A DNA stretch of 64,000 bases from CAZCAC01 sp964496575 (GCA_964496575.1 CAZCAC010000039.1:1-64000); one strand, 5' to 3'; positions 8,699-17,854 are shown, counted from the stretch's first letter. A program made the numbers and translations. The notes: generated from the letters alone by a model not told the origin.

Positions 8699-9451
8699 GT
8701 GACCGCGCCGTTTCCGCCCGGCAGGCCCCGCGCTCATCGATCCGCTTCCGTACCCCTTCCCATCCAGGAGACCGCCATCTTCCTCGCCCTCTCGTCCGAT
8801 TCCCACGACCTGACCGTGGGTGCGCTCAGTCTGGGGTTCCTGATCATCTCCATGGGCATTCACGAAGCGGCCCACGCCTGGACGGCGTGGCGCTGCGGCG
8901 ATTCGACGGCGAAGGACATGGGCCGGATGACCCTCGATCCGGTCAAGCACATCGACCCCTTCATGAGCATCCTGCTGCCGGCGATCCTCTTCTTCACCCA
9001 GGGGTGGATGTTCGGTGGAGCCAAGCCGGTACCGGTCGCCTACCATCGCCTGCGCAATCCGGCCCGGGACATGATGCTCGTGGCGCTCGCCGGACCGATT
9101 TCGAACTTCCTACTGGCGATCATATTCATGCTGGTCTGGAAGGCTCTCGCACAGGTCGGAGGAATGGGCGCCGACACCGTGGCGGTCCAGGTGATGGCGG
9201 CCAGCATTCGATGGAACCTCCTGCTGGCGGCCTTCAACATGCTGCCGATCCCCCCTCTGGACGGGTCCAGGGTGGTCAACTACCTCCTTCCGGCGTCGAT
9301 GCGGGACGGCTGGGCCGTTCTCGAGCGCTTCGGCCTGTTCCTCGTCTTTGGCCTTCTCTTCTTCACCGGGATCTATGGCGCGGTCATCTACCCTACGATG
9401 TTGGCGATGCTGGACGTGGCCGACTTCCTGACCGGGGGACCCTGGTATTGA
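8699..9451 (+). CDS. Site-2 protease family membrane metalloprotease (M50)
   Basis: This integral membrane protein has the zinc motif HEAAH (codons from 8861) in its first hydrophobic segment and a distal MLPIPPLDGSRV motif supplying the third ligand, the hallmark of compact M50B site-2 proteases (about 220-250 residues). Four to five hydrophobic segments are visible. Such enzymes cut membrane-embedded substrates, often anti-sigma factors, or have unknown targets. The start is uncertain. GTG 8699 gives 250 residues but has no ribosome site and lies upstream of the likely transcription start. An ATC at 8777, six bases after a perfect AGGAG, gives 224 residues and fits the family better. The stop overlaps scpA. 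Confidence 0.85.
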   Translation: MTAPFPPGRPRAHRSASVPLPIQETAIFLALSSDSHDLTVGALSLGFLIISMGIHEAAHAWTAWRCGDSTAKDMGRMTLDPVKHIDPFMSILLPAILFFTQGWMFGGAKPVPVAYHRLRNPARDMMLVALAGPISNFLLAIIFMLVWKALAQVGGMGADTVAVQVMAASIRWNLLLAAFNMLPIPPLDGSRVVNYLLPASMRDGWAVLERFGLFLVFGLLFFTGIYGAVIYPTMLAMLDVADFLTGGPWY

Positions 9452-10386
9452 AGGACTACACCGTCTACCTCGAGCGGGTCTTCCGCGGCCCGATGGACCT
9501 GCTCTTGCACCTGGTGCGCGAGCAGGAGGTCGAGATCCACGAGATCGAGATCTCCAAGGTGATCGAGGGCTACACCGCCTACCTCGAGGTGATGACCGAG
9601 CTCGACATCGAGATAGCCGGCGAGTTCCTGGTGATGGCGGCGACGCTGATGGCGATCAAGTCGCGCTCGCTCCTGCCGCGGGAGGAGATCGACCTGGAGG
9701 ACGAGCTCGACCCGCGCGATGAGCTGATCCAGCGGCTGCTCGAGTACCGGCGCTTCAAGGAGGCCTCGGAAACGCTGGCCCGTGGCTGGCGGACGCGCGG
9801 TCTCGTGCACCCCCGCGGCTCTTTCCCCGAGCTCGCCGAGGAGCGCTCCGCGGAGGAGCCGGTCCTGGAGCTGGGGGAGATCTCGGTCTGGGACCTACTC
9901 TCGACCTTCTCCCGGCTGATGCGGGAGACGCTGGCGAACCGGCCGATGGAGGTCGCCGGCGAGGCGCGGCCGATGCGCTTCTACGTGCACACCCTCGCGG
10001 GCACGATCCGGTCGCACCGCCGTCTGACGCTCAACGATCTGATCGTCTCGATCGAGGGCGAGCCCACCAGGGAGGCGCTGGTCGGCTCCTTCTGCGCCTT
10101 GCTCGAGCTGATCAAGCTGGGCGTGGTCACCGCCGAGCAGGGAGAGCGGATCGGCGAGATCGAGGTGATCCTCACCGACGCGGGGGCCGGGGACATCGAG
10201 GGGATCCTCGAGGGGACGACCTTCGACGACGAGCTGGCTCCTTCCGACGAAGAGGGCGAGGAACCCGACGAGGAGGGTGGTGCGGAGGACGGGGCGGCGC
10301 CGCCGCCGACGGACGCGGCCGAGCCGGAGGCGGCGCCCGAAGAGCCGCTGGAGGCCCGCGAGGCGATCCCTCCCCCCACTCCGTGA
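9448..10386 (+). CDS. scpA: Segregation and condensation protein A
   Basis: ScpA is the kleisin that bridges SMC heads in the bacterial condensin and works in the nucleoid. The N-terminal motif FRGPMDLLLHLVREQEVEIH and the following EIAGEFLVMAATLMAIKS are characteristic. The C-terminal winged-helix region is seen at about 185-250, followed by about 60 residues of disordered acidic and Pro/Ala-rich tail that is longer than usual. The start is a TTG at 9448 that overlaps the TGA of the protease gene (TTGA), which implies coupling. ScpB, often the next gene, is not found here; thioredoxin follows after 98 bases. Confidence 0.9.
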   Translation: MKDYTVYLERVFRGPMDLLLHLVREQEVEIHEIEISKVIEGYTAYLEVMTELDIEIAGEFLVMAATLMAIKSRSLLPREEIDLEDELDPRDELIQRLLEYRRFKEASETLARGWRTRGLVHPRGSFPELAEERSAEEPVLELGEISVWDLLSTFSRLMRETLANRPMEVAGEARPMRFYVHTLAGTIRSHRRLTLNDLIVSIEGEPTREALVGSFCALLELIKLGVVTAEQGERIGEIEVILTDAGAGDIEGILEGTTFDDELAPSDEEGEEPDEEGGAEDGAAPPPTDAAEPEAAPEEPLEAREAIPPPTP

Positions 10387-10484
10387 ATTTGGGCTCCTGC
10401 CCCATGGACGGAATGCGCGGGGTGGTCCATATTCCCTGTCCGCTCGCCCTTCCGTGATCCCCTCATTCCCCCCGGTTCCCCGCC

Positions 10485-10808
10485 ATGAGCAACGCGACCG
10501 ACGTCACTGACAGCACCTGGGAAAGCGCCGTTCTGCAGAGCGAGATCCCCGTTTTCGTCGATTTCTGGGCCGACTGGTGCGGTCCCTGCAAGGCCATGGG
10601 CCCGTTCGTCGACAAGATCGCCGAGGAGTTCGACGGCAAGCTCAAGGTGGTCAAGCTGAACACCCAAGACAACCCCAACGTCCCCGGCCAGTACAACATC
10701 GTCTCCATCCCCACCTTCTTGCTGGTCAAGAACGGGGAAGTCGTCCACCAGATGGTGGGAACGATGCCCTACGCGGCCCTCAAGTCCGAAGTCGAAGCCA
10801 AGCTCTGA
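10485..10808 (+). CDS. trxA: Thioredoxin
   Basis: This is a full-length 107-residue thioredoxin with the redox site WCGPCK (Cys32 and Cys35) and the cis-proline in SIPTFLLVKNG. It reduces cytoplasmic disulfides, receiving electrons from thioredoxin reductase, and may supply the ribonucleotide reductase encoded at 58-60 kb. The ATG at 10485 gives the family's normal N-terminus. It stands 98 bases after scpA and 32 bases before fmt. I see no truncation or unusual residue. Confidence 0.95.
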   Translation: MSNATDVTDSTWESAVLQSEIPVFVDFWADWCGPCKAMGPFVDKIAEEFDGKLKVVKLNTQDNPNVPGQYNIVSIPTFLLVKNGEVVHQMVGTMPYAALKSEVEAKL

Positions 10809-10840
10809 TCGCGCGGGCGCGGCGGGCGCCCTCGTCAGTC

Positions 10841-11785
10841 ATGCGCTACGTCTTCATGGGCTCACCGCCCTTCGCCGTGCCCGTTCTCGAGCGACTCCTC
10901 GAGAGCGGGCACGAAGCCTTGGCCCTGGTCACCCGTCCCGATCGACCGCGGGGCCGCGGGCGGGAGGTCGCCACGTCTCCGCTGGTGGAGAGAGCCCGAG
11001 AGCGTGGGCTCGCCGTGTTGCAGCCACCGAGCACCAAGGACCCCGAGTTCGTCGCCGAGTTGCGCTCCTTCGACCCGGAGGTCCTCCTGGTCGCGAGCTA
11101 CGGCGAGATCCTCCGCACCAACATCCTCGAGCTCGCCCCGCACGGAGCGCTGAACGTCCACGGCTCGCTCCTGCCGAGACACCGCGGCGCCGCGCCGGTG
11201 CAGGCCGCGATCGCCGCCGGGGATCGCGAGACGGGGATCAGCATCCAGCGGATCGTGCTGGCGCTCGACGAGGGAGACGTCCTGCTCGAGAAGCGGATCG
11301 AGATCGGTGAGCGGGAGAACGCCGGCGAGCTGTTCGAGAGGCTCGCGACGCTCGGTGGAGAAGCGGCGCTGGAGGCGCTCGATCTCCTCCAGGCCGGAAC
11401 GGCGGTCTTCACTCCGCAGGATCCGGAGCTGGCGACCTACGCCCCGAAGCTGAGGAAGGACGACGGCTGGATCGATTGGTCGCGACCGGCGCTGGAGCTC
11501 GATCGACACATCCGGGCGATGACCCCGTGGCCGGGAGCGCGAGCGACGACCCCCGATGGCCAGCCGCTGGTCGTCGGTGAGGCGCTACCCTGGAGCGAGC
11601 CCCACGGGGAGCCGGGAACTCTCCTGGAGACGAAGAAGCGCTGCGTGGTCGCGTGCGGGGAGGGCGCCCTCGAGCTGCTCGTCGTCCAGCCGCCGGGCAA
11701 GCGCGCGATGGAAGCCGCCGCCTGGTTGCGCGGTGCGCGGTTCGGCGAGGGCGATCGGCTGGGCGGCCGGGGTGAGCGGCGATGA
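10841..11785 (+). CDS. fmt: Methionyl-tRNA formyltransferase
   Basis: Fmt formylates initiator Met-tRNA using 10-formyltetrahydrofolate. The N-terminal Rossmann-like catalytic domain starts MRYVFMGSPPFAVPVLE and contains the catalytic Asn and His in NVHGSLLPRHRGAAPVQAAI, with the catalytic Asp in the following DEGDVLL segment. A C-terminal OB-like domain follows from about residue 205. Length (314 residues) is normal. The common partner def is not adjacent; instead the stop overlaps rsmB by four bases (ATGA), so the two translation-related genes are coupled. Confidence 0.93.
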   Translation: MRYVFMGSPPFAVPVLERLLESGHEALALVTRPDRPRGRGREVATSPLVERARERGLAVLQPPSTKDPEFVAELRSFDPEVLLVASYGEILRTNILELAPHGALNVHGSLLPRHRGAAPVQAAIAAGDRETGISIQRIVLALDEGDVLLEKRIEIGERENAGELFERLATLGGEAALEALDLLQAGTAVFTPQDPELATYAPKLRKDDGWIDWSRPALELDRHIRAMTPWPGARATTPDGQPLVVGEALPWSEPHGEPGTLLETKKRCVVACGEGALELLVVQPPGKRAMEAAAWLRGARFGEGDRLGGRGERR

Positions 11786-13107
11786 CCCGCTTGCTCGCCT
11801 GGCAGATCCTGCGCTCCGGTTCCACGGCTCCGACTCGCGAGGTGGCGGGAGCGGCCGAGCGAGAAGGGCTCGACCCGAGGGATCGAGGTCTGGTGCAGCG
11901 GATGGTGCTCACCGAGGTGCGCCGGCGCGGCTCGCTGCACGCACTGGTCCGATGCTTCGCCAAGGGCCGACCCAACCGCGATCTCGCCGCCCACCTGCGG
12001 CTCGGTTTCGCGCAGCTCTTCTTCATGGACAGGGTCCCCTCGCACGCCGCGGTGAGCGAGACGGTGCGCGCCACCGCCGATTCGCTGGGGCTCTCCAAGG
12101 GACGCTACGTCAACGCGGTGCTGCGAACCGCCTTGCGCGAGCGGCGCGAAGTGCTCAGCGGTGACCCACGCCGAGATCTGATCGGACGGGAGATCTCCTT
12201 CTCGAAGCCGATCTTCGCCGACCCGGAAGAGCACCCGTTCCTGTGGGCGGAGGATGCGTTGTCGCTGCCCGCTCCGCTGATGAAGCGCTGGGCGAAGCGC
12301 TTCGGCCGCGAGCAGGCGTTCGAGCTGGCCCGGGCAAGTCTCGACGACCCACGCCTCTCGCTGCGAGTGGTGAGCGGTTCCCGCGAAGCGCTGCGTGAAG
12401 AGCTCGACGCGGCGGGCGTGTCCACCGAGGAGGGCGGTCATCCCGCGATCCTCACTGCCGCTCCCCTGGCTCTCTCCGAGCTCCTCTCGACCGCCGCGTT
12501 CGCCGAGGGACGTGTCACCGTGCAGGGAGAAGCGGCGCTGCGCGCGGCCGAGCTGTGCGAAGCCGCGCAGGGCGAGCGTTGGTTGGATCTGTGTGCAGCG
12601 CCCGGCGGCAAGACCGCGGTGCTGGCGGCGACCGGTGCGCGAGTTCGTGCATGTGACGTCTCGCCGGGAAAGATCGAACGACTCGGTGAGACCATCGGAC
12701 GACTCGGGCTGACCAGCGCGGTCGAGGTCTCGCTCCTCGAGGAACGGCGAGCGCCTGGAGAAGGTGACTTCGACGGCGTCTTGCTCGACGTCCCCTGTTC
12801 CAACACCGCGGTCCTCGCCCGGCGGCCGGAAGCGCGCTGGCGCTGGGGCCCCAAGACTCGCGCCTCCCTGGCCGAGATTCAGCGCGAATTGCTCGATAGC
12901 GGCGCGAAACGGGTCCGTCCGGGAGGTGCTCTCGTCTACTCGACCTGCTCGCTCGAGCCGGACGAGAACCACCAGCGGGTTCGGAGCTTCCTCGAGGATC
13001 ACCCCGATTGGTCCATCGAAGCGGAGGCCGAGACGATCCCGCGCCCGCAAGCTCCCGAAGGCCCGGTCGATGGCGGTTTCGCCATTCGATTACGAAATCG
13101 AAAGTGA
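11782..13107 (+). CDS. rsmB: 16S rRNA m5C methyltransferase RsmB (Sun/NusB type)
   Basis: The 441-residue protein has an N-terminal NusB-like helical RNA-binding domain (about 1-130) and a C-terminal SAM-dependent methyltransferase domain. Key motifs are WLDLCAAPGGKTAVL for SAM binding, DVPCSNTAVL for motif IV and YSTCSLEPDEN with the second catalytic Cys. RsmB methylates C967 of 16S rRNA in E. coli. It is translationally coupled to fmt, a frequent pairing in bacteria. Starts at ATG 11782. Other RsmB/NSUN members are possible, but the NusB-like domain favours RsmB. Confidence 0.92.
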   Translation: MTRLLAWQILRSGSTAPTREVAGAAEREGLDPRDRGLVQRMVLTEVRRRGSLHALVRCFAKGRPNRDLAAHLRLGFAQLFFMDRVPSHAAVSETVRATADSLGLSKGRYVNAVLRTALRERREVLSGDPRRDLIGREISFSKPIFADPEEHPFLWAEDALSLPAPLMKRWAKRFGREQAFELARASLDDPRLSLRVVSGSREALREELDAAGVSTEEGGHPAILTAAPLALSELLSTAAFAEGRVTVQGEAALRAAELCEAAQGERWLDLCAAPGGKTAVLAATGARVRACDVSPGKIERLGETIGRLGLTSAVEVSLLEERRAPGEGDFDGVLLDVPCSNTAVLARRPEARWRWGPKTRASLAEIQRELLDSGAKRVRPGGALVYSTCSLEPDENHQRVRSFLEDHPDWSIEAEAETIPRPQAPEGPVDGGFAIRLRNRK

Positions 13108-13150
13108 CCGGGGGGTAGGCGGGACGTTCCAGGCCCCTTATCCTGCTCGG

Positions 13151-13735
13151 ATGTCCTCCACCTACAGACGCAATCAGGAACTGGAAGAAGAAGAGGGTCG
13201 ACCCAGGCGACGCCGGCCGGCCAAGAGCGGTCCCCCGATGGTGCCGATCTTCGCCTTGCTCGTGCTCATCGCGGGGGCCATCGTCCTCGCGCGCATGGTG
13301 GCGAAGAACGAGAAGCCCGAAGAGAAGCCGAAGGAGAAGATCGACGCCAGCGCCGTCTACGGCGATCTGCCCGAGGAGGAACCGCCCGTTCCCGGCGCAC
13401 GCGGCTCCGGCCGTAAGCGCTCGACCAACCGGGCACCTTCCGGTCTGGCGGACAACACGAAGTGGCTGGAAGCGTTGAGGATCGCCGACGAGGCAGCAGT
13501 CATCTTCGCCAGCGCCGCAAAGTCGAAAGCGAATGGTGACCATTCCGCCTGGAACGAGAAGGGTAACGAGGCGAAGGAGCTATACGACCGGGCGATCATC
13601 CTGACGGCCGCCTGGGAGGACGAGCTCATGGAGAAGTACGGCGATACGGACCGTCAGGTTCGAGAGATCATGTCGATCCGTACGAAGTGGATCGAGAAGC
13701 TGACTGTACTGCACAAGACCACCGGCCGTAACTGA
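13151..13735 (+). CDS. Membrane-anchored protein of unknown function (194 aa)
   Basis: I do not recognise this protein. It has a charged, Arg-rich cytoplasmic start (about 1-30), one membrane helix (about 31-49, PIFALLVLIAGAIVLARMV), then a Lys/Glu/Pro-rich linker and a mostly helical charged C-terminal domain (about 98-194). The layout, single-pass with N-in orientation, suggests a small periplasmic-facing anchor or assembly protein. ATG 13151 is chosen because it places the basic cluster just before the helix. It lies 43 bases after rsmB and 12 bases before the dehydrogenase gene, so the three may be cotranscribed. Confidence 0.7.
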   Translation: MSSTYRRNQELEEEEGRPRRRRPAKSGPPMVPIFALLVLIAGAIVLARMVAKNEKPEEKPKEKIDASAVYGDLPEEEPPVPGARGSGRKRSTNRAPSGLADNTKWLEALRIADEAAVIFASAAKSKANGDHSAWNEKGNEAKELYDRAIILTAAWEDELMEKYGDTDRQVREIMSIRTKWIEKLTVLHKTTGRN

Positions 13736-13747
13736 GGCTCGAGCTCC

Positions 13748-14536
13748 ATGGCCCGCCGCGCGTTGGTGACCGGTGCCTCGTCGGGGATCGGTGAAGCTAC
13801 GGCTCGCCTGCTCGCCTCGCGCGGCTATCGACTCGCTCTGCTGGCCCGCAGCCAGAGCAAGCTCGAAGCGCTGCTCGAAGAGCTCCCTGGCGAAGGGCAC
13901 GTGTCGCTCGGTTGTGACCTGTGTGACTGGTCGGCGATCGACGCGGCGATCGAGCGACTCTCCGAGGACATCGACGGTCTGGATCTCCTGGTCAACAACG
14001 CCGGCATCGGCTACCGCGTCGAGGTCGCCGAACACGAGCCCGAGTTGCTCGAGCGACTCTTCGACACCAACGTGCTCGGACTGATGCACGTGTGCACGAG
14101 AGCACTGCCCTTGCTGCGGCGAGGGACGGCTCCGGTGGTGATCAACGTCTCCTCCGTGATCGGCCGCCGCGGGATTCCCGGGATGGTCGCCTACTCGGCG
14201 AGCAAGGCCGCGGTGTGTTCCCTGGGCGAGGGGTTGCGCATCGAGTGGGCCCCACACGACATCGCCGTCTGTACGATCAACCCGGCGCTGACCGCCACGA
14301 GCTTCTTCGACAACCAGCCCAACCCGGCCGGCCTCCCCGATCCCGATTTCGCCGGGGCCCAGAGTCCCGAGGAGGTGGCCGAGGAAATCCTCTCGCTCGA
14401 CCGGGCTCCGAAGTCGGAGCGAATGATGCGGTGGAAGTGGCGGGTGCTGTCGATCCTGTCGCAGGTGACTCCCCGGCTCAGCGACCGACTGCTGGTGCGA
14501 TTCCTCGGCGGGACGTGGCGCGCTCCACGCCGGTGA
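13748..14536 (+). CDS. Short-chain dehydrogenase/reductase
   Basis: This classical SDR enzyme has the nucleotide-binding motif TGASSGIG (residues 8-15), the NNAG motif (LVNNAGIGYRVEV) and the catalytic triad with INVSS, Tyr149 and Lys153 (YSASK). It oxidises or reduces a carbonyl/alcohol substrate with NAD(P)H; Arg residues after the first strand hint at NADP preference. The C-terminus resembles the DltE/YqjQ-type group of SDRs of about 260 residues. The substrate cannot be told from sequence. Confidence 0.88.
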   Translation: MARRALVTGASSGIGEATARLLASRGYRLALLARSQSKLEALLEELPGEGHVSLGCDLCDWSAIDAAIERLSEDIDGLDLLVNNAGIGYRVEVAEHEPELLERLFDTNVLGLMHVCTRALPLLRRGTAPVVINVSSVIGRRGIPGMVAYSASKAAVCSLGEGLRIEWAPHDIAVCTINPALTATSFFDNQPNPAGLPDPDFAGAQSPEEVAEEILSLDRAPKSERMMRWKWRVLSILSQVTPRLSDRLLVRFLGGTWRAPRR

Positions 14537-14546
14537 GCGCGCTCGA

Positions 14547-15230
14547 TCAGCTCTCCGCTTCTTCCGGCAGTACGGGCTTCTCGGATGCTCCCGGCTGTGC
14601 CGGCTCCTCGAATTCGAGCTCACTCAGAACCGCCGCATCGGCCTCGTCGAAGAAGTTCGACCACTCGCCGTCGTCCTCGAGCTCTTCCGGCTCGTCGCCG
14701 GGAAGGGCGGAGTTCGGGTTGAAGTTGTTGTCGATCCACCGGCGGTTGCTCTGGACCGTTCCGACGACCGGGAGGATCAGGAGGTCGGTCTCCGCGGCCA
14801 TCATGCCCAGGACCTCGGCCGGGACGACGGCCGGCATGCAGATGGTGAGGACTTGGCCGTGGCGGCAGAGGGGCACCAGCCCATTCTCGACCAGGAACGT
14901 CAGGTCCAGGTCGCGCTGCGCCGACGGGTCCGGCTCGGCCATGTCTACGGTGAGGAAGGGCAGCCCGTACAGCTCACAGACGATCCGCGAGAGCTCCCAG
15001 TCCGATACGAGGTTCGCCCCGACCAGGGCCTCGGGGAACGGCAGCCCGCCGTGAGCCCCCATGCTGAGGGCATCCTGGACGGCCTGAGCCTCGACCAGCT
15101 CTCGCTCGACCAGCACCTCGGCGAGGCGTTGATATCCAAGTCGTTGGTTGTTGATCATCCGGCGACGGGGTCCGCGACACCTCTGGCCCGGCTGGGCGGG
15201 CTGGGTGGCCGTGGGACGGGAATCCTCCAT
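14547..15230 (-). CDS. Stand-alone MshEN (GspE/PilB N-terminal) domain protein
   Basis: Residues about 30-160 match the MshEN/GspEII-N domain: LAEVLVERELVEAQAVQDAL, a DWELSRIVCELYGLPFLTVD segment and LVPLCRHGQVLTICMP. In type II secretion and type IV pilus ATPases this domain precedes the motor and can bind c-di-GMP, but here no ATPase follows. The protein ends in an acidic tail that looks unstructured. Two starts are possible: ATG 15230 (227 residues, with a Pro/Arg-rich extension) and ATG 15158 (MINNQRLGYQRLAE), which begins just before the domain. It lies downstream of gyrB on the same strand but is separated by hairpins. Confidence 0.75.
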   Translation of the reverse strand: MEDSRPTATQPAQPGQRCRGPRRRMINNQRLGYQRLAEVLVERELVEAQAVQDALSMGAHGGLPFPEALVGANLVSDWELSRIVCELYGLPFLTVDMAEPDPSAQRDLDLTFLVENGLVPLCRHGQVLTICMPAVVPAEVLGMMAAETDLLILPVVGTVQSNRRWIDNNFNPNSALPGDEPEELEDDGEWSNFFDEADAAVLSELEFEEPAQPGASEKPVLPEEAES

Positions 15231-15304
15231 GCCCCCTATCGGGTAATCGCGGGCTCCCGCTGGAGGGGACCACGGGGAAGTCCCGACTCCGGCCGAAGGC
15301 CGTG

Positions 15305-15355
15305 AGGGGAGTGTATCCCCTTGCGCAGCAGTAGCTTAGGGCCCGCATTGGGCCC
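15305..15355 (-). terminator. Paired hairpins after gyrB
   Basis: Two stems lie just beyond the gyrB stop read leftward: GGGCCC-GCATT-GGGCCC (15339-15355) and AGGGGA-GTGTA-TCCCCT (15305-15321). Neither has a T-run. Together they probably separate the gyrB transcript from the MshEN gene. Confidence 0.4.
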
Positions 15356-15361
15356 CTTCGC

Positions 15362-17854
15362 TCAGACGTCCAGGTTCGTCGCCTCCAGGGCGTGCCGCTC
15401 GATGTACTCGCGGCGCTGCTCCACGCCGTCGCTCATCAGCACGGTGAAGATCTGGTCGGCGGTCACGGCGTCCTCCAGCTCGACCCGGTAGAGGCTTCGC
15501 ACCTTCGGGTCCATCGTCGATTCCCAGAGCTGTTCGGCGTCCATCTCGCCCAGACCCTTGTAGCGCTGGACCTCGACCTCCCCCTGAGCGCGCTGGCGGA
15601 TCGCTCCGCCCAGCTCACGCAGCTTGGTACACACCTGCGTCTCCTTCCCGGCGGAGACTTCCCACTGCCCACCCCCGCGGAAGCGCAGCCCGTGCTCGGC
15701 GATGGCGGTGAGCCTACGGTGCAGCCGCGCGTGGTGATCGATGTGGCTGGCGACCACGTGCGCCTTCTCTGGCGACACCTCGGCGTCCTCTCCGCTGGTG
15801 ACGACCAGCTCGTCGACTCCCAGGCGCGCCTTCTGCAGCTCGAGGAAGTCGTTCAGCTCCTGGTGGGAATCGAAGAACGAGTCGACTCCACTCACCTGTG
15901 CCCAGTGCGCGGGGATCTTCTCGCCGTCCCAGCTGGTGATGACCTCATCCGCGGGGAAGCCGAGATCCCTCCGCACCAGCTTCGGCACCAGGTTCTCCAG
16001 CTTGCCCAGGTCCTCGGAGATCGCCTTCAGGTCGGCGCCGGTCCAGGCCCTGTCCGCGGTCAGGTCCTTCAGCGTGACGGAAGCCACGCCCAGCTCGGTC
16101 AGGTACTCCTTCAGGTCCCCGTCGGTGATGATGTACTTCTCCTGCTTCTTCCGCTTGACCTTGTACAGCGGAGGCTGAGCGATGTAGAGCCGCCCCGCGT
16201 CGATCAACTGGGGCATGTGCCGGAAGAAGAAGGTGAGCAGCAGCGTGCGGATGTGCGATCCGTCCACATCCGCGTCGGTCATGATGATCGTCTTGCCGTA
16301 GCGGAGCTTCTCGATGTCGAACTCCTCCGCTATGCCGCAGCCCAGCGCGGAGATGATCAGCTGGATCTCCGAATGGCTCAGCATCTTGTCCAGCCGGGCC
16401 TTCTCCACGTTCAGGATCTTCCCCTTCAGCGGCAAGATGGCCTGGTTGCGCCGGTCGCGACCCATCTTCGCCGAACCACCGGCGGAATCGCCCTCGACCA
16501 GGAAGATCTCGGACTCGGCGAGATCCTGACTCTGACAGTCCGCGAGCTTGCCCGGCAAGTTGCCGCTGGCCAGCGCGGACTTGCGTCGCACCAGCTCGCG
16601 CGCCTTGCGCGCCGCTTCCCGCGCCTGCATGGCGCGGAGGGCCTTGTTGATGATCGTCTTGGCGACCTGGTTGTGCTCTTCGAGGTAGGTCCCGAACAGT
16701 TCCCCCACTACCGACTCGACGATCCCCTGAACCTCGCGGTTCCCCAGCTTGTCCTTGGTCTGACCCTCGAACTGCGGATCGGGGACCTTCACCGACAGGA
16801 TCGCACTGAGTCCTTCGCGGAAGTCGTCACCCGAAGGCGCCTTCTTGTCGTCTTTGAACAGCTTCTCCTGCTTCGCGTAGTTGTTGAGCGTCCGCGTCAG
16901 TCCCGCGCGCAATCCGGCCAGGTGTGTACCACCGCCCTGCGTGTTGATGTTGTTCGCGAAGGTGAACACCTTCTCCTGATACGAGTCGGTGTACTGCAGG
17001 GCCACCTCGATCTCGTACTCCTTGTCTTCCGCCTCGGTGCTGCCGATCGTCTTGACGAAGTGGATGATCTCATCGTGCAGCGTGTTCCTGCTGATATTGA
17101 TGTTCTCCACAAATGTCAGCAACCCGTTGGGAAAGCGGAGGTGCTCTTCGAAACCGGTCCGCTCGTCGATCACGTCGATGGTGACTCCGCGCGTACCCAT
17201 CAGGTAGGCCAGCTCGCGCAGTCGCTTGGTGACGATCTCCAGATCGAACTCGGTGGTCGTGAAGATCTCCGGATCCGGCTTGAAGCGAATCTGCGTTCCG
17301 GTCGTCTCCGAGTCACCGACGACGGTGAGGTCCTCGGTCTTGGCCCCGCGGGAGAAGCGCATCTGGTAGCGCTTGCCGTCCTGGTCGACGGTCACCTCGA
17401 GCCACTCGGCGAGCGCGTTGACGCACGAAACACCCACGCCGTGCAGACCACCGGAGACCTTGTAGGCTCCGTGATTGAACTTCCCTCCGGCGTGCAGCTT
17501 GGTGAGCACCACTTCGACCGCCGGCTTTCCCTCCGCCGGCATCATGCCGACCGGTATGCCCCAGCCGTCGTCGCGGACCTCGCAAGAACCGTCCTCGTGA
17601 AGGATGACGGTGCAGAGGGATGCCCGTCCCGCCAACGCCTCGTCCATGGCGTTGTCCACCACTTCCCAGATCAGGTGATGCAATCCCCGGACATCGGTGT
17701 CCCCGATGTACATCGCGGGACGCATGCGCACCGGCTCGAGACCCTCGAGCACCTGGATCGAATCCGCACCGTACTGCTCCTCGCCGTTGGTCGGTTGGAC
17801 CTCACCCACCGGCTCCGGCCGGAGCTTCGTCTTCTTCTCTTCGGTCATCTTCAA
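15362..17854 (-). CDS. gyrB: DNA gyrase subunit B
   Basis: GyrB supplies the ATPase of gyrase, which introduces negative supercoils. The GHKL ATPase region contains MRPAMYIGDTDVRGLHHL and VVDNAMDEALAG, then the transducer domain, and the TOPRIM region has EIFLVEGDSAGGSAKMG and MTDADVDGSHIRTLLLTF. The C-terminus RYKGLGEMDAEQLWESTMDP is typical. At 830 residues it is about the usual length. The start codon overlaps the dciA stop by four bases, and the gene ends the dnaN-dciA-gyrB operon. gyrA lies about 35 kb away on the other strand. ParE is a less likely alternative given the gyrase-type GyrA here. Confidence 0.94.
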   Translation of the reverse strand: MKMTEEKKTKLRPEPVGEVQPTNGEEQYGADSIQVLEGLEPVRMRPAMYIGDTDVRGLHHLIWEVVDNAMDEALAGRASLCTVILHEDGSCEVRDDGWGIPVGMMPAEGKPAVEVVLTKLHAGGKFNHGAYKVSGGLHGVGVSCVNALAEWLEVTVDQDGKRYQMRFSRGAKTEDLTVVGDSETTGTQIRFKPDPEIFTTTEFDLEIVTKRLRELAYLMGTRGVTIDVIDERTGFEEHLRFPNGLLTFVENINISRNTLHDEIIHFVKTIGSTEAEDKEYEIEVALQYTDSYQEKVFTFANNINTQGGGTHLAGLRAGLTRTLNNYAKQEKLFKDDKKAPSGDDFREGLSAILSVKVPDPQFEGQTKDKLGNREVQGIVESVVGELFGTYLEEHNQVAKTIINKALRAMQAREAARKARELVRRKSALASGNLPGKLADCQSQDLAESEIFLVEGDSAGGSAKMGRDRRNQAILPLKGKILNVEKARLDKMLSHSEIQLIISALGCGIAEEFDIEKLRYGKTIIMTDADVDGSHIRTLLLTFFFRHMPQLIDAGRLYIAQPPLYKVKRKKQEKYIITDGDLKEYLTELGVASVTLKDLTADRAWTGADLKAISEDLGKLENLVPKLVRRDLGFPADEVITSWDGEKIPAHWAQVSGVDSFFDSHQELNDFLELQKARLGVDELVVTSGEDAEVSPEKAHVVASHIDHHARLHRRLTAIAEHGLRFRGGGQWEVSAGKETQVCTKLRELGGAIRQRAQGEVEVQRYKGLGEMDAEQLWESTMDPKVRSLYRVELEDAVTADQIFTVLMSDGVEQRREYIERHALEATNLDV

